A stretch of 62,411 nucleotides of DNA from Chloroflexota bacterium (GTDB taxonomy: Bacteria; Chloroflexota; Anaerolineae; DUEN01): contig JAADGJ010000003.1 of assembly GCA_013152435.1 (NCBI GenBank), forward strand, positions 1-62,411, given 5' to 3'. The stretch's first letter is position 1, and the number at the start of each line of letters is the position of its first letter. Under the pieces are notes generated by a model that saw only the letters and a program-made list of their open reading frames with translations, was not told the origin of the DNA and searched no databases. Made by a program: the position numbers and the translations under genes. This document shows positions 45,736-54,896 of the stretch, one piece after another.

Positions 45736-47523
45736 ATGGAGACGCTGATTCGATTGATCGCCTACCTGAGGCCCCACCGTAGGCGATTGATACTCACGTA
45801 CTTCTGCCTCATGGCCGTCACCGGGTTGAACCTGATCATCCCCTGGCTGATCAAGCAGGTCATCGACATCGGCCTGACCCGGGGCGAGCACCGATACCTG
45901 ATCCACGCAGCGCTCATCGTCGTCGGGATCAGCCTGGTCAGGACGATTTTCTCCTTCGGACAGCGCTACGGCGTACAGGCGCTATCACAGTGGGTCGCAT
46001 ACGACATACGCAACCAGCTTTACGACCACATCCAGCGTCTCAGCTTCTCGTTTCACACCCGCTCACAGACCGGGCAACTCATGTCGCGCACAGCCGAGGA
46101 TGTCAACTCGGTGCAACGCTTCGTTGGGATGGGCCTGCTGGACGCGCTCAACATCCTGCTGCTCCTGTTCGGCATCATCGCCATCCTGCTGCGCATGAAC
46201 TGGCGCCTGGCGCTCATCGCCCTTATCCCAATCCCCTTCCTGGCCGTCTTCGTGCTCTACTTCGCCCGTCACATGCGCCCCCTGTGGCGCCAGGTGCAGC
46301 AACAGTTCGCCGAGGTGAGCAGCGTGCTGCAGGAGAACCTCACCGGAGCCCAAGTCGTGCGCGCCTTCGCCCGTGAGCCCTTCGAGATGCGAAAGTTCGA
46401 CGAGACGAACCGGGAATACATGAAGTTGCGGCTGCGCGCCATCCGCTTCTGGGGCACGAACTTCCCCTTCATGATGTTCCTCATCTCGTGCAGCACGGCG
46501 CTCATCCTGTGGTTCGGCGGCCCCATGGTCGCCCGGGGGGACGTCACCCTGGGCACCCTGGTCGCCATCAACGGATACGTCCTCATGCTGGCCATGCCGG
46601 TACAGCGGCTGGGGTTCATCGTCAATCTGACGGCCGAGGCGCTGGCCGCCGGCGATCGCATCTTCGAGGTGCTGGATACCCCGCCGGAGATCCACGACGC
46701 CCCGGACGCGATAGAGCTGCCCCCCGTCGAGGGACACGTGCGGTTCGAGCACGTCGATTTTCAATACCCAGATGACAAGTACCCGGCGCTCCGGGATATC
46801 CATTTTCACGCCCGGCCGGGGGAGATCATCGCGCTGGTGGGGCACACGGGCTCCGGCAAGAGCACGCTGATCAACCTGATCCCACGCTTCTACGATGTGA
46901 CGGCCGGCCGCGTCACCATCGACGGCTACGACGTGCGCAAGGTCACCTTGAAATCGCTGCGCCGCCAGATCGGCCTGGTGCTTCAGGATACGCTGCTCTT
47001 CGCCACCACCATCCGGGAGAACATCGCTTACGGCCGCCCCGATGCTACCGAGGAGGAGGTGATCGCGGCGGCCAAGGCCGCCCATGCCCACGAGTTCATC
47101 ATGTCCTTCCCTAAGGGATACGATACGGAGGTGGGCGAGCGCGGCATCACCCTGTCGGGCGGACAGCGCCAGCGGATTGCCATCGCCCGGGCGCTGTTGG
47201 TGAACCCACGCATCCTCGTCCTGGACGACTCGACCTCCAGCGTGGACACGGAGACGGAGTACAAGATCCAGCAGGCCCTGACGACGCTGATGAAAGGGCG
47301 CACTTCCTTCGTCATCGCGCAGCGGCTGACCACGGTGAAGAACGCGGATCAGATCCTGGTGCTGGACCACGGCCGCATCGTGCAGCGGGGCACGCACGAG
47401 GAGCTGCTGCGCGAGCCAGGCCCCTACCGGGAGATCTACGATCTGCAGCTACGGGATCAGGAAGAGGCCGCGGCGGCGGTCGCCCGCACCGCACAGCCCG
47501 CCCGGGGAGGGAGGACACGGTGA
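45736..47523 (+). CDS. ABC exporter half-transporter (membrane-ATPase fusion), first of pair
   Basis: 595 aa: six-helix membrane domain (about residues 10-310), then an ATPase domain with Walker A (GHTGSGKSTLINLIPRFYD), signature LSGGQRQRIAIARALL and Walker B (ILVLDDST). The residue after Walker B is Asp where the catalytic Glu is normal, while the second half-transporter has ILDEATSS. The pair thus has one degenerate and one canonical site, as in asymmetric heterodimeric exporters (BmrCD/TM287-288 type). ATG at 45736 is used; an earlier open start overlaps the Nudix gene. The substrate is unknown. Confidence 0.92.
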   Translation: METLIRLIAYLRPHRRRLILTYFCLMAVTGLNLIIPWLIKQVIDIGLTRGEHRYLIHAALIVVGISLVRTIFSFGQRYGVQALSQWVAYDIRNQLYDHIQRLSFSFHTRSQTGQLMSRTAEDVNSVQRFVGMGLLDALNILLLLFGIIAILLRMNWRLALIALIPIPFLAVFVLYFARHMRPLWRQVQQQFAEVSSVLQENLTGAQVVRAFAREPFEMRKFDETNREYMKLRLRAIRFWGTNFPFMMFLISCSTALILWFGGPMVARGDVTLGTLVAINGYVLMLAMPVQRLGFIVNLTAEALAAGDRIFEVLDTPPEIHDAPDAIELPPVEGHVRFEHVDFQYPDDKYPALRDIHFHARPGEIIALVGHTGSGKSTLINLIPRFYDVTAGRVTIDGYDVRKVTLKSLRRQIGLVLQDTLLFATTIRENIAYGRPDATEEEVIAAAKAAHAHEFIMSFPKGYDTEVGERGITLSGGQRQRIAIARALLVNPRILVLDDSTSSVDTETEYKIQQALTTLMKGRTSFVIAQRLTTVKNADQILVLDHGRIVQRGTHEELLREPGPYREIYDLQLRDQEEAAAAVARTAQPARGGRTR

Positions 47524-49403
47524 AGGCATGGCTGAGGCGGCTATTCGGACCACGCGAGGCCCAGGAGCTGGACTTCGAGATCCCGGAGCATCTGCAACAC
47601 AAGCAGTACGATAGCCGGATCGCCCGCCGGCTGCTGGGGTATGTGAAGCCGTACTGGCGACAGATGGTGCTGGCGCTGCTGCTGATGGGCATGGTCACCG
47701 GCGCCACCCTCGCCGGCCCCTATCTGATCAAGTTCGCCCTGGACAATGCTATCGCCAAGGGGAACCTTCCGCTCCTGCGCTGGCTGGTGGCCGCCTACGT
47801 GGGCGTCAACATCGTCGCCTGGCTGGCCCGCGCCGCCCAGGTCGCCGTCGTGGCCGAGGCCGGCCAGATGAGCATCTATCAGATCCGCAAGCAACTCTTC
47901 GAGCACCTGCAGCGGCAATCGCTCAGCTTCTTCGATCGGGCGGACGTGGGCGTGCTCATGTCCCGGGTGACCTCCGACGTGAACCGGTTGCAGGACCTGG
48001 TGACCTGGGCCATCGTGGGAACGGCCGCCGACCTGTTCATGCTGGCCGGCATCATCATCGCCATGGTCTCCCTGAACGCTTACCTCTCCATGATCACCTT
48101 CACCGTCCTGCCGGTGATGTTCCTCATCACCGCCATCTGGCGGGTACGCGCCCGGGACAACTGGCGGCGGGTCCGTTACTATAACGGCCGCCTGCTGGGC
48201 TACCTGCAGGAGAACATCCAGGGCGTGCGCGTGGTCCAGGCGTTCACCCGGGAGGCGCTGAATCTGAAGCGCTTCGTGGAGGAGGTGAACCACAACTACC
48301 TGGACGCGCAGCTCCGGGCCGCCCGACTGTCCGCCATCTTCTTCCCAGGCGTGGACTTCCTGGGCTCCATGGCCATCGCGCTGGCCATCGGCTTCGGCGG
48401 CTCGGCCGTCCTGGGCGAGCAGATCACGCCCGGCGTGCTCGTGGCGTTCATCCTCTACATCGACCGGTTCTTCAACCCCATTCGCGACCTGGCGCAGCGC
48501 TACAACACGCTACAGGTGGCCATGGCCGCCGGCGAGCGCATCTTCAACTTGCTCGATCGACCGCCCGAGATCCAGAGCAAGCCCGGCGCCATCGAGCTCC
48601 CCCCCATCCGGGGCGAGGTGATCTTCGATCATGTCTCCTTCTCCTACGAGGAAGGGGTGCCCGTCCTGCAGGATATCAACCTCCACGTCCGGCCCGGCCA
48701 GATGGTGGCCTTCGTCGGGGCCACCGGCGCGGGCAAGAGCAGCCTGGTCTCGCTGTTGGGCCGCTTTTACGAGATCGACTCCGGGCGGATCCTGATCGAT
48801 GGATACGACATCCGGGATGTGGATCTGGCCTCCCTGCGACGCCAGATGGGTATCGTGCTCCAGGAGACGTTCCTGTTCCGCGGGTCGGTGATGGACAACA
48901 TCCGCTATGGCCGTCTGGACGCCACCGACGAGGAGGTCATTGAGGCGGCCAAGGCGATCGGGGCTCACGAGTTCATCGAGCGCCTGCCCAGCGGCTACTA
49001 CACCCAGGTGGAGGAAGGCGGCGCCATCCTCTCCGTCGGGCAGCGACAGCTGATCGCCTTCGCCCGGGCCTTGCTGGCCGACCCGCGCATCCTCATTCTG
49101 GACGAGGCGACCTCCAGCATCGACACGCAGACCGAGCGGCTGATCCAGGAGGCCATGAAGCGGCTGCTGAAGGGGCGGACCGCCTTCGTGATCGCCCACC
49201 GGCTGAGCACCATCGTGCGGGCCGACCAGATCGTGGTGCTGGAGCACGGCCGCATCGTGGAGAAGGGCACCCACGAGGAGCTTCTAGCCAGGCGAGGTGC
49301 CTATTACCGTTTGTACACAATGGGGTTCATGACCGTGCCGCTGGCCGAGCGATCGGGTGACAACGGTTGCTCACGCCTCCAGACCCAGCGACAGAAGGGC
49401 TAA
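47520..49403 (+). CDS. ABC exporter half-transporter, second of pair
   Basis: 627 aa, membrane domain (about residues 40-340) plus ATPase domain with Walker A (GATGAGKSSLVSLLGRFYE), Walker B with catalytic Glu (ILILDEATSS) and a signature altered to LSVGQRQLIAFARALL (Val for Gly). The altered signature pairs in trans with the first subunit's site, so only one composite ATP site is fully canonical. The GTG start overlaps the preceding stop by 4 bases, so the two are made in equal amounts. Confidence 0.92.
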   Translation: MKAWLRRLFGPREAQELDFEIPEHLQHKQYDSRIARRLLGYVKPYWRQMVLALLLMGMVTGATLAGPYLIKFALDNAIAKGNLPLLRWLVAAYVGVNIVAWLARAAQVAVVAEAGQMSIYQIRKQLFEHLQRQSLSFFDRADVGVLMSRVTSDVNRLQDLVTWAIVGTAADLFMLAGIIIAMVSLNAYLSMITFTVLPVMFLITAIWRVRARDNWRRVRYYNGRLLGYLQENIQGVRVVQAFTREALNLKRFVEEVNHNYLDAQLRAARLSAIFFPGVDFLGSMAIALAIGFGGSAVLGEQITPGVLVAFILYIDRFFNPIRDLAQRYNTLQVAMAAGERIFNLLDRPPEIQSKPGAIELPPIRGEVIFDHVSFSYEEGVPVLQDINLHVRPGQMVAFVGATGAGKSSLVSLLGRFYEIDSGRILIDGYDIRDVDLASLRRQMGIVLQETFLFRGSVMDNIRYGRLDATDEEVIEAAKAIGAHEFIERLPSGYYTQVEEGGAILSVGQRQLIAFARALLADPRILILDEATSSIDTQTERLIQEAMKRLLKGRTAFVIAHRLSTIVRADQIVVLEHGRIVEKGTHEELLARRGAYYRLYTMGFMTVPLAERSGDNGCSRLQTQRQKG

Positions 49404-49427
49404 ACCGGGCGTTTTGCGGGGATCGAG

Positions 49428-49952
49428 ATGGAGATACGACGGCTGACCCCACAGGATGCCGAGGCGCTGGCGCGATTCTACAACGGGCTCAGCGAGGAGT
49501 CGAAGCGGATGTTTCGTCCGCTAGGGCCGAAGACCACGCCGGAGATCTGTCGGGAGGTCGCTCGTGCCAACCGCCCGGAGGCGGACGAGAAGTTCGACCT
49601 GATCGCGCTGGCCGAAGGGGAGATCATCGGCTGGTGCTTCCTGTGGGACCTGAAATCCCCGGAGCCCACGTTCGGGCTCGCCGTCGCCGATGCGTATCAG
49701 GGCAAGGGCCTGGGAAGCACGTTGATGGACCGGGTGATGGCCGAGGCAAGGGCCCGTGGGCTGGCGACGGTGATCCTGACGGTAGTGACGGACAACGAGA
49801 GGGCGTGGCGCCTCTACCAGAAGCGCGGTTTCGTCCGATACGGCACGTTTCTGGGGGATGATGGGCTGTGGTACTACCGCATGAGGGCCAGGCTATCGCC
49901 GGAGGGATCCGACCGATCGGAGGAAGAACATGGATCTGCACGTGAATCTTGA
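49428..49952 (+). CDS. GNAT family N-acetyltransferase
   Basis: 174 aa. GNAT fold with the acetyl-CoA loop ([12 protein letters not shown], about residues 84-95) and C-terminal [12 protein letters not shown]. The start is weakly supported (GGGGATCGAG). The C-terminal 20 residues overlap the next gene by 23 bases. The substrate is unknown. Confidence 0.88.
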   Translation: MEIRRLTPQDAEALARFYNGLSEESKRMFRPLGPKTTPEICREVARANRPEADEKFDLIALAEGEIIGWCFLWDLKSPEPTFGLAVADAYQGKGLGSTLMDRVMAEARARGLATVILTVVTDNERAWRLYQKRGFVRYGTFLGDDGLWYYRMRARLSPEGSDRSEEEHGSARES

Positions 49953-50730
49953 GGGCAAGGTCGCGCTCGTCACGGGGACGGGACGTGGGATCGGAACGGG
50001 ACTGGCGCGAGCCCTGGGGGAGGCGGGCGCCTGGGTCGCCGCGCACTACCACCGCAGCGCGGAGGGAGCCGAGGAAGTGGCGGAAGGTATCCGGCAGGCG
50101 GGCGGCCGCGCCATGACCGTGCAGGCGGATGTGTCCCAGTCGGCCCAGGTGAACGCCATGGTGGACGCCGTCGTGGCCGAGTTCGGCCGGTTGGACATCC
50201 TGGTGAACAACTCGGGCGTCACCATGCCCGCCCCATTCCTGGAGCTGACGGAGGAGGTATGGGACATCACCCACGGCGTCAACTTAAAGGGGGCCTTCCT
50301 CTGCGGCCAGGCGGCCGCCCGGGTGATGGTGCGCCAGGGGGAAGGCGGCCGGATCATCTACATCGGATCGGTGCATGGGGCGCGCACAGTGCCCCGATTC
50401 ACCCACTACGCGGCCACCAAGGGCGGGCTGAAGCTGCTCACCATGGGCATGGCGCAGGAGCTGGCGCCGTATCGGATCACGGTCAACAACATCAGCCCTG
50501 GCGCCATCGAGGTGGAGCGGTTTTGGGAGGACCCGACGTACGACCCGGAGGCGTGGGGCAAGCCGATCCCCTGGGGCCGGGTGGGGCAGCCGATCGACGT
50601 GGCCGCCGCGGTGTTGTTCCTGTGCAGCCAGGCGGCGGAATACATCACCGGGCAGACCATCTACGTGGACGGCGGGATCACGGCCATCCTAGGCGGGCAA
50701 CCGCCCCGCTCGCCCGATTCGCGCAACTGA
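49930..50730 (+). CDS. Short-chain dehydrogenase/reductase
   Basis: 266-aa NAD(P)-dependent oxidoreductase with TGTGRGIG cofactor loop (about residues 15-22), NNSGV, catalytic Ser in IGSVHG, Tyr and Lys in HYAATKGG, and C-terminal [12 protein letters not shown]. Closest in style to FabG and sugar/polyol dehydrogenases. The ATG has GGAGGAAG upstream and overlaps the GNAT gene. Confidence 0.9.
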   Translation: MDLHVNLEGKVALVTGTGRGIGTGLARALGEAGAWVAAHYHRSAEGAEEVAEGIRQAGGRAMTVQADVSQSAQVNAMVDAVVAEFGRLDILVNNSGVTMPAPFLELTEEVWDITHGVNLKGAFLCGQAAARVMVRQGEGGRIIYIGSVHGARTVPRFTHYAATKGGLKLLTMGMAQELAPYRITVNNISPGAIEVERFWEDPTYDPEAWGKPIPWGRVGQPIDVAAAVLFLCSQAAEYITGQTIYVDGGITAILGGQPPRSPDSRN

Positions 50731-50819
50731 AACGGGAGAGAGGGCCAGATGTCGGAGACGGGCTCGTGCCTTTTGCAGCGGATCGCCCGGCCGAGAGACA
50801 GTTACCAGAGGGACTAAAG

Positions 50820-51140
50820 ACCTATCCTGAGAGTGTGCCTGAGGAATGCCGTTGCTTCCGCTGTGGAGAGGCTCGGAGGGGCTCCGCTCCTCCGGAAAAA
50901 GCTCTTCTTTTGCCTTTGACCTGCCCGGCCTCGGCCCGAGTCCTTCGGGAAGGGTCGAGAAAGGCAGGTACAGGCCGGAAAAGTGGGGTTTCCATGGAGG
51001 GGAGGTCCCCTCCACACCTCCCCCTGTGGAGCTGACCGTTGAGGGAGACATCTCAGACATCTTGCCGGTAAATTTTCAGACACGCTTTGAATACCTGGGA
51101 ACGATAAGCGGTGCAACGCACTTTGGAAGTGCGTTGCACC
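50820..51140. repeat. Divergent relative of the dispersed repeat, with 14-bp terminal palindrome
   Basis: This 430-base gap (50731-51162) has no gene. Around 50870-50990 it shares the order of elements of copies A and B: hairpin GGAGGGGCTCCGCTCCTCC, then a stretch resembling AAAAACTCTTTTTCTCG, then ACCTGCCCGGC. It ends in a perfect 14-bp inverted repeat (51110-51123 with 51127-51140, loop TGG) reading GGTGCAACGCACTT, comparable to the boundary palindromes of the other copies. Confidence 0.6.
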
Positions 51141-51162
51141 CGCCATGACAGAGCAATGAGCG

Positions 51163-52971
51163 ATGACTCGAAGTGCACATGGGAGAAGTTCTCTGCCTCA
51201 ACTAACTGAGGCCATGATCCACGAATATGCCTCCCCTCAATCCTACGAGCGCGGCCTAGACTACTACGAGCAGGGCGCGGTGCTCTCGGTGATCCGCCGC
51301 GGGCAACAGCTCCTGGCCGAGGTGGAGGGCAGCCAGTATCTGCCCTATCAGGTGCGCATCACTTTCGACGCGGGCGGCATCCTGGATGCCGCCTGTAGCT
51401 GTCCATACGACTGGGGCGGCTGGTGCAAGCACATCGTAGCCACGCTGCTGACCTGTATCCACGCGCCGGAGGCAATCGAGGAGCGACCATCCCTCAAAAC
51501 CCTGCTGGCCGACCTGGACCGTGACCAGCTGCAGGCCTTGATATTGGAGCTGGCTGAACAGCGGCCAGAGCTCGTAGACCTTGTCGAAGCACATGTGCAA
51601 AGCCTCCGAGCCCAGGCGGAGTGGGAGGCTTCCCAGGACAGGCCACGCCAGCGCCGTACCCCGCTGAACCCGGAGGCCTTCCGCCGTCAGGTCCGCGCCA
51701 TCTTGCACAGCCTGGACTATATGCGCCCCTCTGAAGCGTACTGGCATGTCGGCGAGGTAGTAAACCAAGTACGCCGAGTCCTGGATCAGGCGTGGTCCTT
51801 CATCGAGGCAGGGGACGGCCACAGTGCCCTGGTCATCCTGGAGGCTATCACCGAGGCATACACGAAGGACTGGACGATGCTGGATGATTCCAACGGTGAA
51901 GCCAGCGGCTTCTTCTACGACCTGGGGCCCGCCTGGATCGAGGCCCTGCTGACCGCTGATCTGAGCCCCCAGGAGCGCAAAAAGTGGGCCGATCAGCTGA
52001 CGAGGTGGCAAGACGAGCTGGATGATTACGGCATGGAGGCGGTCTTTGACGCGGCTCAGGCGGCCGCGCTGCAAGGCTGGGACTATCCTCCTCTCCAGCG
52101 CGTGCTGCAGGGGGAGATCACCAAACTGGGGGCCTGGGAGGGAGAGGCGCCCTGGTACGCCGACGAACTGGCCATCGCCCGGCTCAACGTGTTGGCCCGC
52201 CAGGGACGTCACCAGGAGTACATCTATCTGGCCAAGGCGGAGGGCCAGATAGAACTCGGTCTGGCCATGCTGGCGCAACTAGGGCAGATACAGGAAGCGG
52301 TAGAGGAAGGGCTGCAATACTTATCGACGGCCGGGGAAGCACTGGCCCTGGCCCAGGCATTGCGAAAACGGGGCGCCATAAAAGAAGCTCTGCGCATCGC
52401 GGAGCATGGCCTCACCTTGCAAGGGAAGAAAGCACCACTGGCGCGCTGGCTGCGCGACCTCGCCACAAGCGTCGGGGAAACCGAGCGGGCACTCGACGCC
52501 GCGCTGATCGCCTTCCGGGAGAGCCCCAGCCAAGCCGATTACCAGGCGATCCAGGAGCTGGCCAGCGAGCACTGGCCAGAGCTGCGTGCGGAGCTGCTAG
52601 CTCACTTGCGCCAGGTCCCGGGTTACTCAGAAGCCCAGGTGGATATCTTCCTGCAAGAGGGACTGATCGACGACGCCATCGCCGCGGTGGAGAAGAGCGC
52701 AAACTACGCGGTGATCGAACGGGTGGTGAACGCGGCCGTCAAGAGCCGCCCTGACTGGGCCATTCGCGCCTGCCTCCAGCAGGCGGAACCCATCATCGAG
52801 GAGGGAAGGTCCCGGTACTATCACCACGCCGTACACTGGCTGGAGAAGGCCCAGGCGGCTTATCAGGCCGCTGGCCGCGAGGAGGAGTGGCGAGATTACC
52901 TGGAGCAACTCATCCGTCGTCATCAGCGTAAGCATAAACTGATGGGAATGTTGGAAATCCTGCGGCGGTAA
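51163..52971 (+). CDS. SWIM zinc-finger protein with helical repeats
   Basis: 602 aa. The N-terminal SWIM zinc finger is C-x-C...C-x-H (ACSCPYDWGGWCKH, about residues 79-92). The remainder is almost entirely alpha-helical with TPR-like pairs (VLARQGRHQEYIYLAKAEG, IEALLTADLSPQERKKW, IDDAIAAVEKSANYAVIERV). SWIM proteins of this build are widespread and mostly uncharacterised; binding to DNA or protein is presumed. The start is uncertain: no good ribosome site before 51163, and an ATG 17 codons on (TEAMIHEY) is an alternative. Confidence 0.8.
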   Translation: MTRSAHGRSSLPQLTEAMIHEYASPQSYERGLDYYEQGAVLSVIRRGQQLLAEVEGSQYLPYQVRITFDAGGILDAACSCPYDWGGWCKHIVATLLTCIHAPEAIEERPSLKTLLADLDRDQLQALILELAEQRPELVDLVEAHVQSLRAQAEWEASQDRPRQRRTPLNPEAFRRQVRAILHSLDYMRPSEAYWHVGEVVNQVRRVLDQAWSFIEAGDGHSALVILEAITEAYTKDWTMLDDSNGEASGFFYDLGPAWIEALLTADLSPQERKKWADQLTRWQDELDDYGMEAVFDAAQAAALQGWDYPPLQRVLQGEITKLGAWEGEAPWYADELAIARLNVLARQGRHQEYIYLAKAEGQIELGLAMLAQLGQIQEAVEEGLQYLSTAGEALALAQALRKRGAIKEALRIAEHGLTLQGKKAPLARWLRDLATSVGETERALDAALIAFRESPSQADYQAIQELASEHWPELRAELLAHLRQVPGYSEAQVDIFLQEGLIDDAIAAVEKSANYAVIERVVNAAVKSRPDWAIRACLQQAEPIIEEGRSRYYHHAVHWLEKAQAAYQAAGREEEWRDYLEQLIRRHQRKHKLMGMLEILRR

Positions 52972-53171
52972 GGTTTGGCGGACCATGAGGGAACGAGAGC
53001 GTCCGGACCTCGACACCCTGCCCCGATCCGCCGCAGAGCCGATTCCTCAAGCATGTATGGGCGTTGTCTGACCAGCGGCTTCCCCCGCTTCGGCGATATG
53101 AGCAATCCTAAGTCCGAGAATTCATCATCGCCGGAACATCTGTCTATCAGTAAGGGACACGGCGACACCGT

Positions 53172-53460
53172 GCCCTATTCGCATCAACTGAACAGCATGG
53201 GCGAGGCCCCCACCTGTCGCCTTTTCCCTCCGCGGGCGGTCGCACCTGAAAGGGGAGGTGCGGAGGGGCTTCCCCTCCGCAGGAAAACTCTTTTTCTCGT
53301 CTTTTCCCCGCCTGGTTGGGGCTTCGGCCGGTGGCCTCCGGCCCCACGGGGCAGGCGAGGGGCTGAAAATAGAGTTCTTCGGAGGAGCTGACGCCCCTCC
53401 GGGCCACCCCAGAGATGCAGAGCCACGCTTCCATATCGCTTAAGTCGATACCAATGGGGC
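53172..53460. repeat. Dispersed repeat, copy B
   Basis: 289 bp, aligned without gaps to 38321-38609 (about 87% identical by hand count). It is bounded on the left by GGGACACGGCGACACCGTGCCC and on the right by GGGGCACGGCGCCGCCATGCCCC, both imperfect palindromes. Internal hairpins tolerate changes on either arm. The gap 52972-53552 otherwise holds nothing recognisable. Confidence 0.8.
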
Positions 53461-53552
53461 ACGGCGCCGCCATGCCCCTATCAAAAACCAAGTTCTTTGG
53501 TATCTTTGAGGCTTAACAACAGCTTAGACGGCCTTTCTCAAACACATTCTAA

Positions 53553-54014
53553 CTAGTCCGCGGCCCTCTTGGAGAGATACGTCCGATACCAGGCCAGAAA
53601 ATCGCCCGGAGTGCCCATTGGGAACGGGATGGCCTCCTGCAAGGCGGTGTTCTCCAAGAAATGCTCCCGATCCAGTGTGACGAAGTAGTCCGTATGAGCG
53701 TCCCAAGCCGCCGCCAGTACCTGAGCATCGCCTGGATGTCCCATGAGTGCCTGACTCTCCTCCACCCGCTGAGGCGTAGGTGAAGGGACCACCTCCACTC
53801 GACCGCGATCCAGCAGCATCGCTAACAAGCCCAACAAAGCGGGCGCCTTCCGACGCAGGGCCCTCTCCATCTCTTCCAGCACCTGGGAACTGACCAACAG
53901 GCGGATAGCCTCGGCCTCGCCCAACTTCAGGATCATGCGAGCGCCTCCCTCGGCGGACCAAATGCCCGCGAAGAGAGCACTCGTGTCGAGGAAGACGTTA
54001 ACCCTGGTCGGCAT
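53553..54014 (-). CDS. PIN-domain ribonuclease (VapC-like)
   Basis: 153 aa, PIN fold: first acidic residue in FLDTSALFAGI (about residue 9), Glu in VLEEMERAL, and the conserved Asp cluster HPGDAQVLAAAWD and VTLDREHF. It is likely an RNA-cleaving toxin. It overlaps the upstream AbrB-type gene by 17 bases, the usual toxin-antitoxin arrangement with antitoxin first. Confidence 0.85.
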   Translation of the reverse strand: MPTRVNVFLDTSALFAGIWSAEGGARMILKLGEAEAIRLLVSSQVLEEMERALRRKAPALLGLLAMLLDRGRVEVVPSPTPQRVEESQALMGHPGDAQVLAAAWDAHTDYFVTLDREHFLENTALQEAIPFPMGTPGDFLAWYRTYLSKRAAD

Positions 54015-54261
54015 ATCGCTCGCGCTCCTCCCGCAAGGCCTGTAACATGCCCTCTAGGGTTTCACCACGCTCGATAAGAGCCTGGGTGATGCGATCGGCC
54101 AGCGCATCGACCTCTGAACGACGCGGGCTGAGCACGAACACGCCCCCCAAGTCGAGCAACGTCAGCATATCACCAGGGCGCAGATGATAAGCCTGACGCA
54201 AGGACTTCGGGAGAGTCACCACCCCGCGACTCGAGATCCGCAACACCATCGTATCCGTCAC
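53998..54261 (-). CDS. AbrB/VapB-type antitoxin
   Basis: 87 aa. N-terminal swapped-hairpin AbrB DNA-binding domain (ISSRGVVTLPKSLRQAYHLRPGD) and a charged C-terminal tail that would bind the PIN toxin. GTG start with GGAGGTG 4 bases upstream. The promoter 35 bases upstream is presumably self-repressed by this protein. Confidence 0.85.
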   Translation of the reverse strand: MTDTMVLRISSRGVVTLPKSLRQAYHLRPGDMLTLLDLGGVFVLSPRRSEVDALADRITQALIERGETLEGMLQALREERERYADQG

Positions 54262-54295
54262 GATGCACCTCCGTAAATCCGTCTATCAGAAAAGC

Positions 54296-54324
54296 AGTAT
54301 ATCGGAAGTCGGGCTGCATGTCAA
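54296..54324 (-). promoter_or_regulatory. Promoter of the toxin-antitoxin pair
   Basis: Minus strand TTGACA (54319-54324), a 17-base spacer, TATACT (54296-54301). Strong match, divergent from the promoter at 54347. Confidence 0.8.
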
Positions 54325-54346
54325 CCGACTGGATACTATCTCTCAA

Positions 54347-54375
54347 TTGCCTCCCCTCGTCCCATCGGGTACAAT
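54347..54375 (+). promoter_or_regulatory. Promoter of the heptose-phosphate adenylyltransferase gene
   Basis: TTGCCT (54347-54352), a 17-base spacer, TACAAT (54370-54375), about 20 bases before the GTG start. The leader would be only about 14 nt, just enough for the GGAGGTG ribosome site. Confidence 0.75.
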
Positions 54376-54395
54376 GCCGCCCGGAGGTGCCAACC

Positions 54396-54896
54396 GTGGG
54401 CGACGTGGTGACGCTGACCGAGGCCATCGAGCGGCGAGAGGACTGGCGCGGAAAGACGGTCGTCCTGACCAACGGCTGCTTCGACCTGCTGCACATGGGA
54501 CATGTGGATTACCTGGCCCGGGCGCGGGCGCTGGGTGACGCGCTGATCGTAGGCATCAACGGGGACGCCAGCGTGCGCCGCCTGAAAGGGCCCGGCCGCC
54601 CCCTGGTCCCCGCGACGGAGCGCGCGGCCCTGGTGGCCGCGCTGGCCTCCGTGGATCTGGCCGTCATCTTCGAGGAGGACACCGCCATCGCATTGGTGCG
54701 GGCGCTACGCCCCGATATTTACGCCAAGGGGGGCGACTGGGGGCAACCGGGCGGCAAGCGCCCGCCGGAGCTGGAGGCCGCTCAGGCCGTCGGCGCCGCC
54801 GTCCGCTATCTCCCCTACCTCCCCGGCTACTCCACCACCGCGCTCGTCCAGCGGATCATCCAGCACATGACGTCCGGGAGCGAGGCCGGTGAGTGA
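54396..54896 (+). CDS. rfaE2: D-glycero-beta-D-manno-heptose 1-phosphate adenylyltransferase (RfaE2 type)
   Basis: 166-aa cytidylyltransferase-fold nucleotidyltransferase. TNGCFDLLHMGHVDYLARAR carries the HxGH site. INGDASVRRLKGPGRP, PATERAALVAAL and YAKGGDW match the stand-alone RfaE domain II, which makes ADP-heptose. GTG at 54396 is chosen (GGAGGTG 6 bases upstream, promoter just before); 26 earlier codons are open but lie upstream of the promoter. The partner kinase domain is not in the window. It overlaps murJ by 8 bases. Confidence 0.9.
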   Translation: MGDVVTLTEAIERREDWRGKTVVLTNGCFDLLHMGHVDYLARARALGDALIVGINGDASVRRLKGPGRPLVPATERAALVAALASVDLAVIFEEDTAIALVRALRPDIYAKGGDWGQPGGKRPPELEAAQAVGAAVRYLPYLPGYSTTALVQRIIQHMTSGSEAGE

